From the NCBI GenBank assembly GCA_016214055.1, contig JACRPE010000021.1, positions 1 through 64,000 on the forward strand: DNA of 64,000 nucleotides, in the 5' to 3' direction. Numbering within the stretch: position 1 is the stretch's first letter; each line of letters opens with the position of its first letter. The translations under genes and the position numbers were made by a program. The notes below the pieces were generated by a model. It was not told the origin of the DNA, searched no databases, and saw only the letters and a list, made by a program, of their open reading frames with translations. This document shows, piece after piece, positions 50,891 through 59,387 of the stretch. The stretch is from Candidatus Roizmanbacteria bacterium (GTDB taxonomy: Bacteria > Patescibacteriota > Microgenomatia > UBA1406 > GWC2-37-13).

Positions 50891-51064
50891 TTAATCGAGT
50901 TTTTTTGTTTCTTTATGTGCGGTGTGTTTTCGACATTTGTTACAGTATTTTTTCAGCTTTATTGCGGTTGGAGTATTTACTTTATTTTTCTCCACTACAT
51001 AGTTCTGCTTATTACAAATCTCGCAAATGAGTCCAATCAATACTCGTGATCCTTTTTTTGCCAT
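50891..51064 (-). CDS. rpmG: 50S ribosomal protein L33 (bL33)
   Basis: 57 residues, too short for standard ORF cut-offs. ICEICNK (CxxC) and YCNKCRKHT (CxxC) form a zinc ribbon, with TPTAIKLKKY between as in bL33. The ATG is at 51062-51064. It lies between secY and adk, where rpmG is not normally found. Confidence 0.93.
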   Translation of the reverse strand: MAKKGSRVLIGLICEICNKQNYVVEKNKVNTPTAIKLKKYCNKCRKHTAHKETKKLD

Positions 51065-51085
51065 AATATATCTTTAACTTATAAC

Positions 51086-52372
51086 TTATCTCGCAAACTT
51101 GTCATAACTTTTCATGATAAGCTGGGCTTCCATCGTCTTAAAGGTTTCAAGTATAACCGAAACTACGATAAGAATACCTGTCCCTCCGATCACCAATCCG
51201 CTCAAACCGGTCAGCTTTGAAACTAAAGCGGGAAGCACTGCGATGATACCAAGAAATAAAGCTCCGACGCTGGTAATTTTATATACTATTTTTTCTAAAA
51301 ATTGTTTTGTGGCAAGACCGGGTCTGATACCGGGAATGAATCCTCCGTTTTTTTGTATTTCTTCTGAAATTTTCTGAGGGTTGAAGACGATTACCGTATA
51401 GAAAAAGGTAAAGGCAACTACCAGAATGAAATAAAAGAAGTTGTAAAAAAATCCGGATGGATTGAATGCGTTTGCCAAAAAAGTTGCAACACCAGCGATA
51501 GCCGGATTTTTAACATATTTGAGAAAGTTGCCAATTAATTGAGGCATCAGCACAAATGAAACTGCGAAAATAATGGGAATGACACCGGCCTGATTAAGCT
51601 TCAACGGAAGATAATTAGTGGCACCCTGATATACTTTATTTCCCTTGATGCGCTTTGCATAATAAACCGGTATTTTACGTATCGCTTCGTTCACAAAGAC
51701 GACGGTTGCAATAACAAGCACAGATAAAACAGCAAAAACTCCCATGTTGAAAATGAGCTCCTGATTTATGGTGAGGGCCGTTCTTCCCAAAAGGACCGGC
51801 AACCTTCCGACGATACCGACAAAGATGAGGAGAGAGACTCCATTACCTAACCCAAATTCAGATATGAGCTCTCCAAACCAGACGAGAATGAATGTACCTG
51901 CTACTAACGTAAAGATAAAAGAGAAAAACTCAATAGGTGACAGATTACCGATAACTTTTTGATTCTTGAGAAGCATAAAAATTCCGATTGATTGCAGTAC
52001 GGTGAGGGGGACTGTCAGGAACCGGGTGTACTGATTCATCTTAAACCGTCCGTATTCACCCTCTTTTGCCAACTGCTCAAGCTGAGGAAAAATGGCGGAT
52101 AAAAGTTGCAGGATGATGGATGCGTTGATATAGGGATTAAGTCCAAGCGCCATAACGGAGAAGTTGATGAGGGTACCTCCCGAGAACATATCAAGAAGTG
52201 AGAGAAACTGATTCTGTGAAAAAAGAAGCTTCAATCTTGCCAAGTTGATGACTGAAACGGGCAAAAAAGCGAATACCCGGAAAAAAAGAAAAATGGCGAG
52301 TGTGAAAATGGTTTTCTTTTTGAGCGCGGGATCACGAAGAAGGAGCTGTAGTTTTTCTGTTATGTCCTTCAT
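51086..52372 (-). CDS. secY: Protein translocase subunit SecY
   Basis: 428 residues with ten hydrophobic segments. It has the plug region and NPYINASIILQLLSAIFPQLEQLAKEGEYGRFKMNQYTR, with the conserved GExGRxKxxQYTR loop, and later PYYAKRIKGNKVYQG and RPGLATKQFLEK. Forms the membrane channel for secretion with SecE and SecG. The ATG overlaps the rplO stop (ATGA). Confidence 0.96.
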   Translation of the reverse strand: MKDITEKLQLLLRDPALKKKTIFTLAIFLFFRVFAFLPVSVINLARLKLLFSQNQFLSLLDMFSGGTLINFSVMALGLNPYINASIILQLLSAIFPQLEQLAKEGEYGRFKMNQYTRFLTVPLTVLQSIGIFMLLKNQKVIGNLSPIEFFSFIFTLVAGTFILVWFGELISEFGLGNGVSLLIFVGIVGRLPVLLGRTALTINQELIFNMGVFAVLSVLVIATVVFVNEAIRKIPVYYAKRIKGNKVYQGATNYLPLKLNQAGVIPIIFAVSFVLMPQLIGNFLKYVKNPAIAGVATFLANAFNPSGFFYNFFYFILVVAFTFFYTVIVFNPQKISEEIQKNGGFIPGIRPGLATKQFLEKIVYKITSVGALFLGIIAVLPALVSKLTGLSGLVIGGTGILIVVSVILETFKTMEAQLIMKSYDKFAR

Positions 52373-52818
52373 GCCGATACAACTGTTCCCCCGATTTTCT
52401 CAATTGCCTCTTTCACGTGTCGGGAAATTGATAACTTAACAACCAGTTTCTTTTCCAATTTCCCTTTCATGATCAACTTTACGTGTGGGCTCTTTGCCTT
52501 CTTTTCCACTAGGCCTACTTCTTGAAGTTTTTTTATGTCAACGGTCTCCCCTTCTTTGAATTGGTTCAGATCTTTGAGGTATATGACATAATTATTACCT
52601 TTTCTTGATTTGTTTTTTCCCTTTCCCCGAAGAAGAGGAAATCGTTTGGTGAGTCTGCCTTGTCCGCCTTCAAAACCAAGGGGAATGTTCTCACGTGCTT
52701 TTTGATGACGGGTGGTTCCCCTACCTGATTTTGCACCGCGTCCACTACCTAACCCACGGCCCAATCGCTTTTTTTTCTTGGTACTTATTGTTTCAAGGTT
52801 TGATAAAAAATTATTCAT
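52369..52818 (-). CDS. rplO: 50S ribosomal protein L15 (uL15)
   Basis: About 149 residues. KRLGRGLGSGRGAKSGRGTTRHQKAR at the start is typical, as is GFEGGQGRLTKRFPLLRG. The ATG at 52818 (MNNFLSNLE) overlaps the rpsE stop by 8 bases; the ATG at 52836 would overlap by 26. There is no rpmD (L30) between rpsE and rplO. Confidence 0.94.
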   Translation of the reverse strand: MNNFLSNLETISTKKKKRLGRGLGSGRGAKSGRGTTRHQKARENIPLGFEGGQGRLTKRFPLLRGKGKNKSRKGNNYVIYLKDLNQFKEGETVDIKKLQEVGLVEKKAKSPHVKLIMKGKLEKKLVVKLSISRHVKEAIEKIGGTVVSA

Positions 52819-53293
52819 GGGTTGTTTGTTTTGCAACTGGTAGATTTCTCATTTTTAATTTTTTCAAAGCAGCCATCACCAGATAGGTATTCACTGTCTG
52901 ATTGCGTGAACCGATTATCTTTCCCGATGCGTTGTGAATCCCAGCTAAATCAAATATCGCCCGTGCAACACTTCCAATTTTTAAGCCCGTTCCTTCGGGG
53001 GCCGGCTTTAAGAATATTTTTCCTGCTTTAAACTTCATTTTAATCTGATGAGGGATGGTTGACTTATATAAAGGCACAGTAATCATGGTTTTTTTTGCCT
53101 TCAGGATTGCTTTTTTTATTGCCTGTGGCACCTCAAGTCCGCGACCAAGTGCGATACCCACATTCCCGTGTCCGTTTCCAACCACGACAAGCGCCGTGAA
53201 GGTAACATAGTTTCCTCCCGTGGTCTTTTTAGTGACTCTCTTAATCTGTAATATGCGTTCTTCTAATTTTACCTCACCGTTTTGATCGTTCAT
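52811..53293 (-). CDS. rpsE: 30S ribosomal protein S5 (uS5)
   Basis: 160 residues. The double-stranded RNA-binding-like fold is clear: ERILQIKRVTKKTTGGNYVTFTALVVVGNGHGNVGIALGRG, then LKPAPEGTGLKIGSVARAIFDLAGI. Involved in decoding accuracy at the neck of the 30S subunit. Followed directly by rplO. Confidence 0.95.
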   Translation of the reverse strand: MNDQNGEVKLEERILQIKRVTKKTTGGNYVTFTALVVVGNGHGNVGIALGRGLEVPQAIKKAILKAKKTMITVPLYKSTIPHQIKMKFKAGKIFLKPAPEGTGLKIGSVARAIFDLAGIHNASGKIIGSRNQTVNTYLVMAALKKLKMRNLPVAKQTTHE

Positions 53294-53314
53294 ACAAAAT
53301 TCAAAATATAATAA

Positions 53315-53668
53315 TTAAATTTGCAATCCACCTTCACGCAAACCTTCTGCAACCTGCTTCACTCTTCCCAAATAGGTATATGCTCCCCGGTCAAATAATC
53401 CTTTTAATATCTTTTTTTCTTTGAGTAACGCTGCAAGTTCAACCCCCACCTGACGGGCTGTTTTTGATTTGTTCATTTTTTCCTTCGGGGTAACCTTTTT
53501 TGAAGAACATGAACAAAGGGTAACACGGTTCACGTCATCAATTGCTTGAGCGTAGATAAATTTACTTGATCTGAATATAGAAATACGGGGAGTACTCGAT
53601 GTTCCATGGATGTTGCGGCTCACGCGCATTTTCCTTCTTAATTTTCGGTCTACATTTACGTGTTTCAT
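53315..53668 (-). CDS. rplR: 50S ribosomal protein L18 (uL18)
   Basis: 117 residues. RKMRVSRNIHGTSSTPRISIFRSSKFIYAQAIDD and the end FDRGAYTYLGRVKQVAEGLREGGLQI (typical FDRGGYxYHGRVKALADxAREGGL). Binds 5S rRNA. In spc order after rplF (6-base gap). Confidence 0.95.
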   Translation of the reverse strand: MKHVNVDRKLRRKMRVSRNIHGTSSTPRISIFRSSKFIYAQAIDDVNRVTLCSCSSKKVTPKEKMNKSKTARQVGVELAALLKEKKILKGLFDRGAYTYLGRVKQVAEGLREGGLQI

Positions 53669-53674
53669 ATAATT

Positions 53675-54220
53675 TTAAGCTGTTGTCTTAGCTTTCTTAC
53701 CGGGCTTAATTCTTAATTTCTCTCCCGCATATTTAATCCCTTTTCCTTTGTATACATCCGGTTTTTTAATCATCTTTACTTTAAAGGCAATCTCTCCGAC
53801 CAATTGCTTATTAATTCCCTTGATGCTTACCTTATTATTTCCCTCAACGGCAAACGTAATACCCTCAACCTTGGTAAATACAACCGGGTGATTATATCCG
53901 ACCTTAAAAACGAGGTCTGCCCCTTGTAATTTTACATTAAATCCGGTTCCCACTACTTCCAATTTTTTCTCCCATGGTGTTTCAACACCGGCAACCGCGT
54001 TTGCGACCAGACTCCGATATAACCCATGAAGTGATTTTTGATGTTTTGAGTTATTTGCGCGTGAAAAAATAAGAGTATCTTTTTCCTTGGCAACCGTGAT
54101 CCCGGGAGTCATGGGGATAGCAAGGGTACCACCCGTTCCTTTGACGGTGACTTTTCCCTCTGCGATCTCAACAGACACAGACTGCGGGACAATAACTGGT
54201 TTTTGGCCTATTTTTGACAT
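53675..54220 (-). CDS. rplF: 50S ribosomal protein L6 (uL6)
   Basis: 181 residues with two L6 repeats: SKIGQKPVIVPQSVSVEIAEG at the start, and PDVYKGKGIKYAGEKLRIKPGKK at the end (typical PExYKGKGIRY). Located near the factor-binding site of the 50S subunit. One base after the rpsH stop region. Confidence 0.95.
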   Translation of the reverse strand: MSKIGQKPVIVPQSVSVEIAEGKVTVKGTGGTLAIPMTPGITVAKEKDTLIFSRANNSKHQKSLHGLYRSLVANAVAGVETPWEKKLEVVGTGFNVKLQGADLVFKVGYNHPVVFTKVEGITFAVEGNNKVSIKGINKQLVGEIAFKVKMIKKPDVYKGKGIKYAGEKLRIKPGKKAKTTA

Positions 54221-54221
54221 A

Positions 54222-54608
54222 TTACCAAAGCGAAAATAATAACTCCCCTCCTAATTTAATTTTTTTTGATTCCTTATCGGTCATAATACCCTTTGGCGTT
54301 GAGAGAAACGAGTATCCCATACCGCCTAAAACTGATTTCAATTTTTTGTAAGCAATATATTCCCGTTTTCCGGGGGTTGAGAATATCTGAACTCCCGTGA
54401 TGGCCGGTTCACCGTTTTTGTAAAGTAACGTAACGGTAATTCTTTTTTTCAAGTCTCCCACGACCTCAACCTCTTTTATAAATCCCAGTTTCTTTAACTT
54501 TTCAATTACCACCATTTTATACAGTGAATGGCTCATGGCAACTGAGTCCTTGCGGGACATGTATCCGTTTTTTATATTTATTATCAAATCTACAATCGGG
54601 TCATTCAT
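54222..54608 (-). CDS. rpsH: 30S ribosomal protein S8 (uS8)
   Basis: 128 residues. DPIVDLIINIKNGYMSRKDSVAMSHS (typical DPIADMLTRIRNA) and STPKGIMTDKESKKIKLGGELLFSLW (typical STSKGIMTxxEAR...GGEVLCxVW; no Cys here). Binds 16S rRNA and in E. coli represses the spc operon. rpsS lies upstream of it here instead of rpsN. Confidence 0.95.
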   Translation of the reverse strand: MNDPIVDLIINIKNGYMSRKDSVAMSHSLYKMVVIEKLKKLGFIKEVEVVGDLKKRITVTLLYKNGEPAITGVQIFSTPGKREYIAYKKLKSVLGGMGYSFLSTPKGIMTDKESKKIKLGGELLFSLW

Positions 54609-54627
54609 AAGATCATTTCCTCAATTA

Positions 54628-54912
54628 TTAAGTTTTATCCATGGTCTTCTTGGTAATCTTTCCGTGTCCTTTAAATGTGCGGGTAAAAGAAAACTCGCCT
54701 AACCGGTGTCCCACCATACCTTCTGATATGAGGACTTCAATGTGTTTTCGTCCGTTATGCACTCCAATTTTGTGTCCAACAAACTCAGGCGCTACCTGTG
54801 ATGCGCGCGCCCATGTCTTAAGCGTCTCACGTGCTCCCGTTTGCTTCTGTTGCATGATTTTCTTCATTAAATTTTCATCGATATAGGGGCCTTTTTTCAG
54901 TGATCTACTCAT
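54628..54912 (-). CDS. rpsS: 30S ribosomal protein S19 (uS19), in an unusual position
   Basis: 94 residues. [59 protein letters not shown] are the family's motifs. Normally rpsS lies between rplB and rplV in the S10 operon. Here rplB (58307-59083) is followed directly by rplV (to 58300), and rpsS sits between rpsN and rpsH in the spc part. The gene looks intact. 3 bases after the rpsN stop. Confidence 0.95.
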   Translation of the reverse strand: MSRSLKKGPYIDENLMKKIMQQKQTGARETLKTWARASQVAPEFVGHKIGVHNGRKHIEVLISEGMVGHRLGEFSFTRTFKGHGKITKKTMDKT

Positions 54913-54915
54913 AGG

Positions 54916-55101
54916 TTACCAGGAAATTTTTCTAACTCCGGGAATATCCCCGGCGAGTGCACGTTCGCGAAAACATATGCGGCACAAACCAAACCTTCTC
55001 ATATATGCACGTGCCCTTCCGCACAATCCACATCTGTTTCTGTGTCGGACCGTGTATTTTTGTTTGTGCAGGAATTTAACCTCATCTGATGTTTTTGCCA
55101 T
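54916..55101 (-). CDS. rpsN: 30S ribosomal protein S14 (uS14), zinc-binding type
   Basis: 61 residues from ATG 55101 ([24 protein letters not shown]). [21 protein letters not shown] holds two CxxC pairs for zinc, the short type Z form. A longer frame from 55125 would overlap the rplE end and is not used. Needed for late 30S assembly. Confidence 0.94.
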   Translation of the reverse strand: MAKTSDEVKFLHKQKYTVRHRNRCGLCGRARAYMRRFGLCRICFRERALAGDIPGVRKISW

Positions 55102-55102
55102 A

Positions 55103-55639
55103 TTAGGTTTTAAACGGAACTCCAAGTAATGTAAATAATTTCTTTCCCTTTTCTTTGCTTCCGGCTGTCGTCACCACAGTTACTTGCAAGCCTCTTATTT
55201 TATCAATTTTATCAAACTCTATTTCGGGAAATATTGTCTGTTCGGTAAATCCAAGATTCAGATTACCATGCTGATCGACTGTGGTATCAACAATTCCCCT
55301 GAAATCACGAAGCCGGGGTATGACTATGGTGACAAGCTTCTGAACAAAGTGATACATCTGGTCTCCTCGAAGAGTAACCTTTACTCCGATTGCTTGACCC
55401 ATTCTGATTTTGAATGCGGAAACTGATTTTTTTGCTTTAGTAACCACCGCTTTTTGACCAGCAATGAGGGTGATCTGCTCCTGAATCTTTTCGATGACGT
55501 TTTTGTTGGAAACTGCCTCACCTGCTCCCACATTGATAACCACTTTAAGCATGCGAGGAACTGCCATCGGATTAGTGATCTTTAATTCATCCATCAATTT
55601 TTTCTTGATCTCCGTGTTGTATTGTTCTTTAAATGTCAT
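55103..55639 (-). CDS. rplE: 50S ribosomal protein L5 (uL5)
   Basis: 178 residues. [23 protein letters not shown], then [31 protein letters not shown], and RDFRGI, all typical. The end [22 protein letters not shown] agrees with the family. Binds 5S rRNA with L18. Confidence 0.95.
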   Translation of the reverse strand: MTFKEQYNTEIKKKLMDELKITNPMAVPRMLKVVINVGAGEAVSNKNVIEKIQEQITLIAGQKAVVTKAKKSVSAFKIRMGQAIGVKVTLRGDQMYHFVQKLVTIVIPRLRDFRGIVDTTVDQHGNLNLGFTEQTIFPEIEFDKIDKIRGLQVTVVTTAGSKEKGKKLFTLLGVPFKT

Positions 55640-55657
55640 ATGGTTTTACAATGTTGA

Positions 55658-55963
55658 CTAAAGTGCGCTTTTGCATTTTTTACATATCCTTGTTTTCTTG
55701 TTTTTTTCGACCTGGTATCCGACCCGTGTGGTGCTTTTGCACTTAGGACACAACAGCATTACTTTGTTAGTCGCAAGGGGACGTGGAATCTCCACTACTC
55801 CACCTTGGGGCATTTTTTCATTTTTTCTTATATGTTTCTTATAAAGATTAATACCAGGAATGAGGACAGTGCTTTGTCTTTTATACACTTTTTCAACCAC
55901 ACCCTCTTTTCCTTTATTCTTGCCTGAAATAATTTTTACCTTGTCTCCTTTTATGATTCTCAT
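55658..55963 (-). CDS. rplX: 50S ribosomal protein L24 (uL24)
   Basis: About 101 residues from ATG 55963 (MRIIKGDKVKIISGKNKGKEGVVEKVYKR). The KOW motif is at the start; NLYKKHIRKNEKMPQGGVVEIPRPL follows, and a CPKCKSTTRVGYQVEKNKKTRICKKC zinc-like tail with two CxxC pairs ends it. The start at 55963 sits 1 base after the rplN stop; the frame to 55993 overlaps it. Starts 50S assembly. Confidence 0.93.
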   Translation of the reverse strand: MRIIKGDKVKIISGKNKGKEGVVEKVYKRQSTVLIPGINLYKKHIRKNEKMPQGGVVEIPRPLATNKVMLLCPKCKSTTRVGYQVEKNKKTRICKKCKSAL

Positions 55964-55964
55964 G

Positions 55965-56339
55965 TTAATATATCTCCTCTGCCAAACTTGCAATCTTATT
56001 AAAGCCGCGGTCTTTTACCTCTTTTGCGATGGGACCGAATATCCGTGACCCCTTGGGATCTTTCACCGCTTTTTCAAGTAATATTACGCATGCATTATCG
56101 TCAAACCTGATATAACTTCCGTCTTTTCGTTTGTGCTCCTTATGAGTTCGTACTACCACTGCTGATAATTTTTCTCCTTTTTTAACTTGACCATAGGGAA
56201 TCGCTTCAATTACCGACACGTTTATAACCTCACCAACACGTGCGATTTTCTTGTTTCCCCGCCCGGGCATACCAATCATACTCACCTTTTTGGCGCCTGA
56301 GTTGTCTGCCACATTGAGCATTGATCTTAATTGCAACAT
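55965..56339 (-). CDS. rplN: 50S ribosomal protein L14 (uL14)
   Basis: 124 residues. MLQLRSMLNVADNSGAKKVSMIG, RKDGSYIRFDDNACVILLEKAVKDPKGSRIFGPIAKE: the standard motifs, ending ASLAEEIY (typical SLAPEVL). In place in the spc operon, 14 bases after rpsQ. Confidence 0.95.
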   Translation of the reverse strand: MLQLRSMLNVADNSGAKKVSMIGMPGRGNKKIARVGEVINVSVIEAIPYGQVKKGEKLSAVVVRTHKEHKRKDGSYIRFDDNACVILLEKAVKDPKGSRIFGPIAKEVKDRGFNKIASLAEEIY

Positions 56340-56353
56340 ACTTTTGCTTTAAA

Positions 56354-56599
56354 TTATTGAGCTTTCTTATCTAATTTTTGTATAACAATAAATTTTTTCT
56401 CTTTTGACAAGGGTCTTGTTTCCTGGATGACCACGTAGTCATTCATTTTTATGCCTTTGATTTCATTGTGTGCCTTATATTTTTTGTGTCTCAAAATGAC
56501 TTTGTGGTATTTGGGATGGCGAAACTTCCTCTCGACTAAGACAACCACAGTCAGACTCATTTTTGTTGAAACTATTTTTCCGGTCAATGTTTGTGCCAT
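56354..56599 (-). CDS. rpsQ: 30S ribosomal protein S17 (uS17)
   Basis: 81 residues, OB fold. MAQTLTGKIVSTKMSLTVVVLVERKFRHPKYHKVILRHKKYKAHNE (typical GxVxSdKMdKTvvV...HPlYgKyixrskKyxaHDE), then GDYV-like NDYVVIQETRPLSKEKKFIV. 2 bases after rpmC. Confidence 0.94.
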   Translation of the reverse strand: MAQTLTGKIVSTKMSLTVVVLVERKFRHPKYHKVILRHKKYKAHNEIKGIKMNDYVVIQETRPLSKEKKFIVIQKLDKKAQ

Positions 56600-56601
56600 G
56601 G

Positions 56602-56805
56602 TTATTTTCCCTTCATTTTCTTTTGAACCAGTGAGGTCAAAAGAACTGCTAATTTTCTTCTTTTTTTTGAAATGCTATTTGTGTCTTTTGACGGGTTGAC
56701 CCTTGAACTTAAACTCATAGTTGCAATTTCCTGTCTTGCACTCTGTGCTTCCTTTTCCAAAGATGCAATCGATTTATCGTCGTGTTCTTTAATATTTTTT
56801 TTCAT
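56602..56805 (-). CDS. rpmC: 50S ribosomal protein L29 (uL29)
   Basis: 67 residues: a long N-terminal helix with SIASLEKEAQSARQEIATM and the motif SSRVNPSKDTNSISKKRRKLAVLLTSLVQKK, which fits the family's RxxRRxIARxxTxL segment. Divergent in the middle; position between rplP and rpsQ makes it secure. Near the peptide exit tunnel. Confidence 0.88.
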   Translation of the reverse strand: MKKNIKEHDDKSIASLEKEAQSARQEIATMSLSSRVNPSKDTNSISKKRRKLAVLLTSLVQKKMKGK

Positions 56806-56807
56806 GA

Positions 56808-57218
56808 TTATATTTCCTTTGTTACAAACTTTCCCTTAACTGACAATTTTGATCCTGCGCTTTCCAAAACATCTCGGGCTTCCTGTTGGCTTATACCGTC
56901 AATTTCAAACAAAATGCGACCCGGGACAACTGACGCTACAAAATATGCAACGTCACCCTTACCTGCACCCATGGTGACTTCGGGCGGTTTCTTGGTAAAG
57001 GGCTTATCCGGAAAAATCCGAATCCAGAACTTCCCCACTTTTCGTGTCGCACGGGCTAATATAACTCGGCATGACTCTATCTCACGATCTTTAATCCAAC
57101 CGTTTGACATCACCTTATATCCAAAGCTCCCAAAAGAAAGATTTTGTCCTTTGACTGCAATCTTTCTCCAGATTCCTCTGAATTGTTTCCGATATTTCTG
57201 TCTCTTGGGGGCTAACAT
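56808..57218 (-). CDS. rplP: 50S ribosomal protein L16 (uL16)
   Basis: 136 residues. MLAPKRQKYRKQFRGIWRKIAVKG, the RVILARATRKVGKFWIRIFPDKPFTKKPPEVTMGAGKG block, and VPGRILFEIDGIS. Lies close to the A-site tRNA in the 50S subunit. In S10-operon order after rpsC (4-base gap). Confidence 0.95.
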   Translation of the reverse strand: MLAPKRQKYRKQFRGIWRKIAVKGQNLSFGSFGYKVMSNGWIKDREIESCRVILARATRKVGKFWIRIFPDKPFTKKPPEVTMGAGKGDVAYFVASVVPGRILFEIDGISQQEARDVLESAGSKLSVKGKFVTKEI

Positions 57219-57222
57219 ATAT

Positions 57223-57858
57223 TTATCTACAAAGCCAAACTTTAACTCCTATATATCCTGATTTTGTAAGTGCCGGGAATCGCGCAAAATCGACCAGCTC
57301 GCGGATGGTCGAGGTGGGAATAGTCCCTTGAAAATATTTTTCCCTTCGGGAAATCTCAGCACCGTTGATACGTCCGCCAATTTGGATCTTGACTCCCTTA
57401 CCCCCTGCCTCCATTACCCGATTCATTGCCTGATGGATGATGGAACGATGGGAAAAACCTTTTACCAACTTCTCGGCGATAAGCTGTGCGACGAAGTATG
57501 CGCTTAAATAGGGCTTTTTTACCGGTTCGATCTTCAATTCAATTTTAAGCTCTTTGTCTTTCTTATTGATAATTTCATCTTGGATATATTTTTTTACTTC
57601 CTCAAGTCCTTTTCCACCACGACCGATTATCATACCCGGTTTGACTGAATAGATGATAGCAGTAATTTTTTTTATTGCCCTCTCTATGTCAATCTGAGTG
57701 ACTGAAGCAAAAGCGAATTTTTCAAGGAGCTTCCTACGGACTCTGATGTCTGATACAAGGGTTTCCCGGAAGGTTTTCTTATTACTGAAATACCATCTGG
57801 AATTCCAGTTATATACGATACCGATTCTTAAACCTTTTGGATCAACTTTTTGTCCCAT
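57223..57858 (-). CDS. rpsC: 30S ribosomal protein S3 (uS3)
   Basis: About 211 residues. GQKVDPKGLRIGIVYNWNSRWYF at the start; the KH domain VKPGMIIGRGGKGLEEV has the GxxG loop; GVKIQIGGRINGAEISRREKYFQGTIPTSTIRELVDF follows. The ATG at 57858 overlaps the rplV stop by 17 bases; the ATG at 57873 adds five residues. Part of the mRNA entry site. Confidence 0.95.
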   Translation of the reverse strand: MGQKVDPKGLRIGIVYNWNSRWYFSNKKTFRETLVSDIRVRRKLLEKFAFASVTQIDIERAIKKITAIIYSVKPGMIIGRGGKGLEEVKKYIQDEIINKKDKELKIELKIEPVKKPYLSAYFVAQLIAEKLVKGFSHRSIIHQAMNRVMEAGGKGVKIQIGGRINGAEISRREKYFQGTIPTSTIRELVDFARFPALTKSGYIGVKVWLCR

Positions 57859-58300
57859 TATTTTTGCTCGCAACCTTCTTTACTGAAGGCAATACTTTAA
57901 CTTCTTTTTTCGATTCAATTTTTAATTTCGTATTCTCAATCTTAACTGATGGTATGTTCTTTTTCGCCTGCTTTACAGTCAAAACAATCTTTATGTGAGA
58001 GTATTTTTTCTTGTAAGGTTTTGCGGTTCCTCGTCCTCCCGGCCTAAAACGTTTCAATGCATTTCCTTGTTCTACCGTGAAAAGCTTAAATTCTAACAGA
58101 TCATCGCTCACTTTTAAAGCATACTTTGCATTATCAATTGCCGATTTGATTGCTTTATAAAAAACCCGTGCGCCTTTTTTGGGGGAATAAAACAATCGGA
58201 CCAGAGATTCACTCGGGGACATTTTTTTTATTTCAGGTAAAATAAACCGTAATTTTTTTGCCGAGATGTGTAAATTTTTGAAATATGCGGTTGCTTCCAT
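57842..58300 (-). CDS. rplV: 50S ribosomal protein L22 (uL22)
   Basis: 152 residues. AYFKNLHISAKKLRFILPEIKKMSPSESLVRLFYSPKKGARVFYKAIKSAIDNA (typical L22), and the loop GNALKRFRPGGRGTAKPYKKKYSHIKIVL, the hairpin that reaches the exit tunnel. A Lys/Val-rich tail of about 40 residues is added at the end. It directly follows rplB; the rpsS that usually separates them is elsewhere. Confidence 0.95.
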   Translation of the reverse strand: MEATAYFKNLHISAKKLRFILPEIKKMSPSESLVRLFYSPKKGARVFYKAIKSAIDNAKYALKVSDDLLEFKLFTVEQGNALKRFRPGGRGTAKPYKKKYSHIKIVLTVKQAKKNIPSVKIENTKLKIESKKEVKVLPSVKKVASKNNGTKS

Positions 58301-58306
58301 AATAGA

Positions 58307-59083
58307 TTATGCGTGTCTTGATATAACGACAAACTTATTACTCCATTTATTTTTTGTGCGGGTTCGTGTACCCCGTGCCGACTTGCCCCAAGGAGTCTTG
58401 GGATGCATACCTTCACCTACGCGGCCCTCGCCTCCACCATGCGGATGACTTCGGGGGTTTTGAGCGGTGCCACGGACGGTTGGCCTGATGCCCATGAGAC
58501 GTGAACGACCTGCTTTTCCTATGATTCGGTCTTTAAACGGAATGTTTCCCAGGATACCGATGGTTGCATAACAATCCTCGTGGAATCTTTTTACTTCTCC
58601 AGAGGGAAGTTTGATATGAACGAATGGGCTTTCTTTTGCAACGATTGATGCTGTGGTTCCCGCTCCTCGGATAAACTTCCCCCCCTGAAGAGGATGGATT
58701 TCAATGTTGTGCACTTCAATACCTATGGGAATATTTTTTATTGGTAGTGCATTACCCCTTTTGATATCTACATTTTCCCCCGATACCACTTCATCCCCTA
58801 TTTTCATATCATGGGGTTGAAGGATATATCTCTTTTCTCCATCGGTATATCCAATGAGCGCAATAAATACGTTACGGTTTGGATCATACTCTATACTCTC
58901 TACCTTACCGACTACATTAAATTTGTCTCTTTTGAAATCAATCTCGCGGTAATATCTTTTTTGTCGGCCTCCTTGGTGTCTGACTGATACATGGCCAAAA
59001 GAATCACGTCCTGAATGTTTTTTCAGAATTGATATCAGGCTTTTTTCCGGATTGTGTGTTTTTGGTATGTTATATGCTTTCAT
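58307..59083 (-). CDS. rplB: 50S ribosomal protein L2 (uL2)
   Basis: 258 residues, about 15 fewer than usual at the N-terminus. RYYREIDFKRDK, NVFIALIGYTDGEKRYIL, and GAGTTASIVAKES are typical. The highly conserved loop next to the peptidyl transferase centre normally reads GTAMNPVDHPHGGGEGR; here it reads GTAQNPRSHPHGGGEGR. His and the HGGGEGR part are kept, but Met, Val and Asp are replaced by Gln, Arg and Ser. The C-terminal end is KFVVISRHA. Confidence 0.95.
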   Translation of the reverse strand: MKAYNIPKTHNPEKSLISILKKHSGRDSFGHVSVRHQGGRQKRYYREIDFKRDKFNVVGKVESIEYDPNRNVFIALIGYTDGEKRYILQPHDMKIGDEVVSGENVDIKRGNALPIKNIPIGIEVHNIEIHPLQGGKFIRGAGTTASIVAKESPFVHIKLPSGEVKRFHEDCYATIGILGNIPFKDRIIGKAGRSRLMGIRPTVRGTAQNPRSHPHGGGEGRVGEGMHPKTPWGKSARGTRTRTKNKWSNKFVVISRHA

Positions 59084-59099
59084 GTTTATTAGTCCTCAA

Positions 59100-59387
59100 T
59101 TATACCTGCGGAAAGAGAGATATCGTCCCCTCTTTAACTGTTACCATAGCAAGTTTGTTGTCCATTGCTTTTTTTGCGGTCATTTTTTTTCCTACTCTTT
59201 TAATCTTGCCCTTACGAATTACTATTCTGATTCCGGCAACTTTTACACCGTAAATCGTTTCCACGGCATGTTTGACCTGGTTTTTATTGCTTTGTTTATC
59301 CACTTCGAATGTATATACTTTTTTCTGCGCCGCCGAGGTGGCTTTTTCCGTCAAAACAGGTGCGATTAAAATCGTATTAATTTTCAT
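59100..59387 (-). CDS. rplW: 50S ribosomal protein L23 (uL23)
   Basis: 95 residues. ILIAPVLTEKATSAAQKKVYTFEVDKQSNKNQVKHAVETIYGVKV is the typical sequence; docking site at the tunnel exit for trigger factor and SRP. Ends FPQV. Overlaps the rplD stop by 11 bases. Confidence 0.95.
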   Translation of the reverse strand: MKINTILIAPVLTEKATSAAQKKVYTFEVDKQSNKNQVKHAVETIYGVKVAGIRIVIRKGKIKRVGKKMTAKKAMDNKLAMVTVKEGTISLFPQV

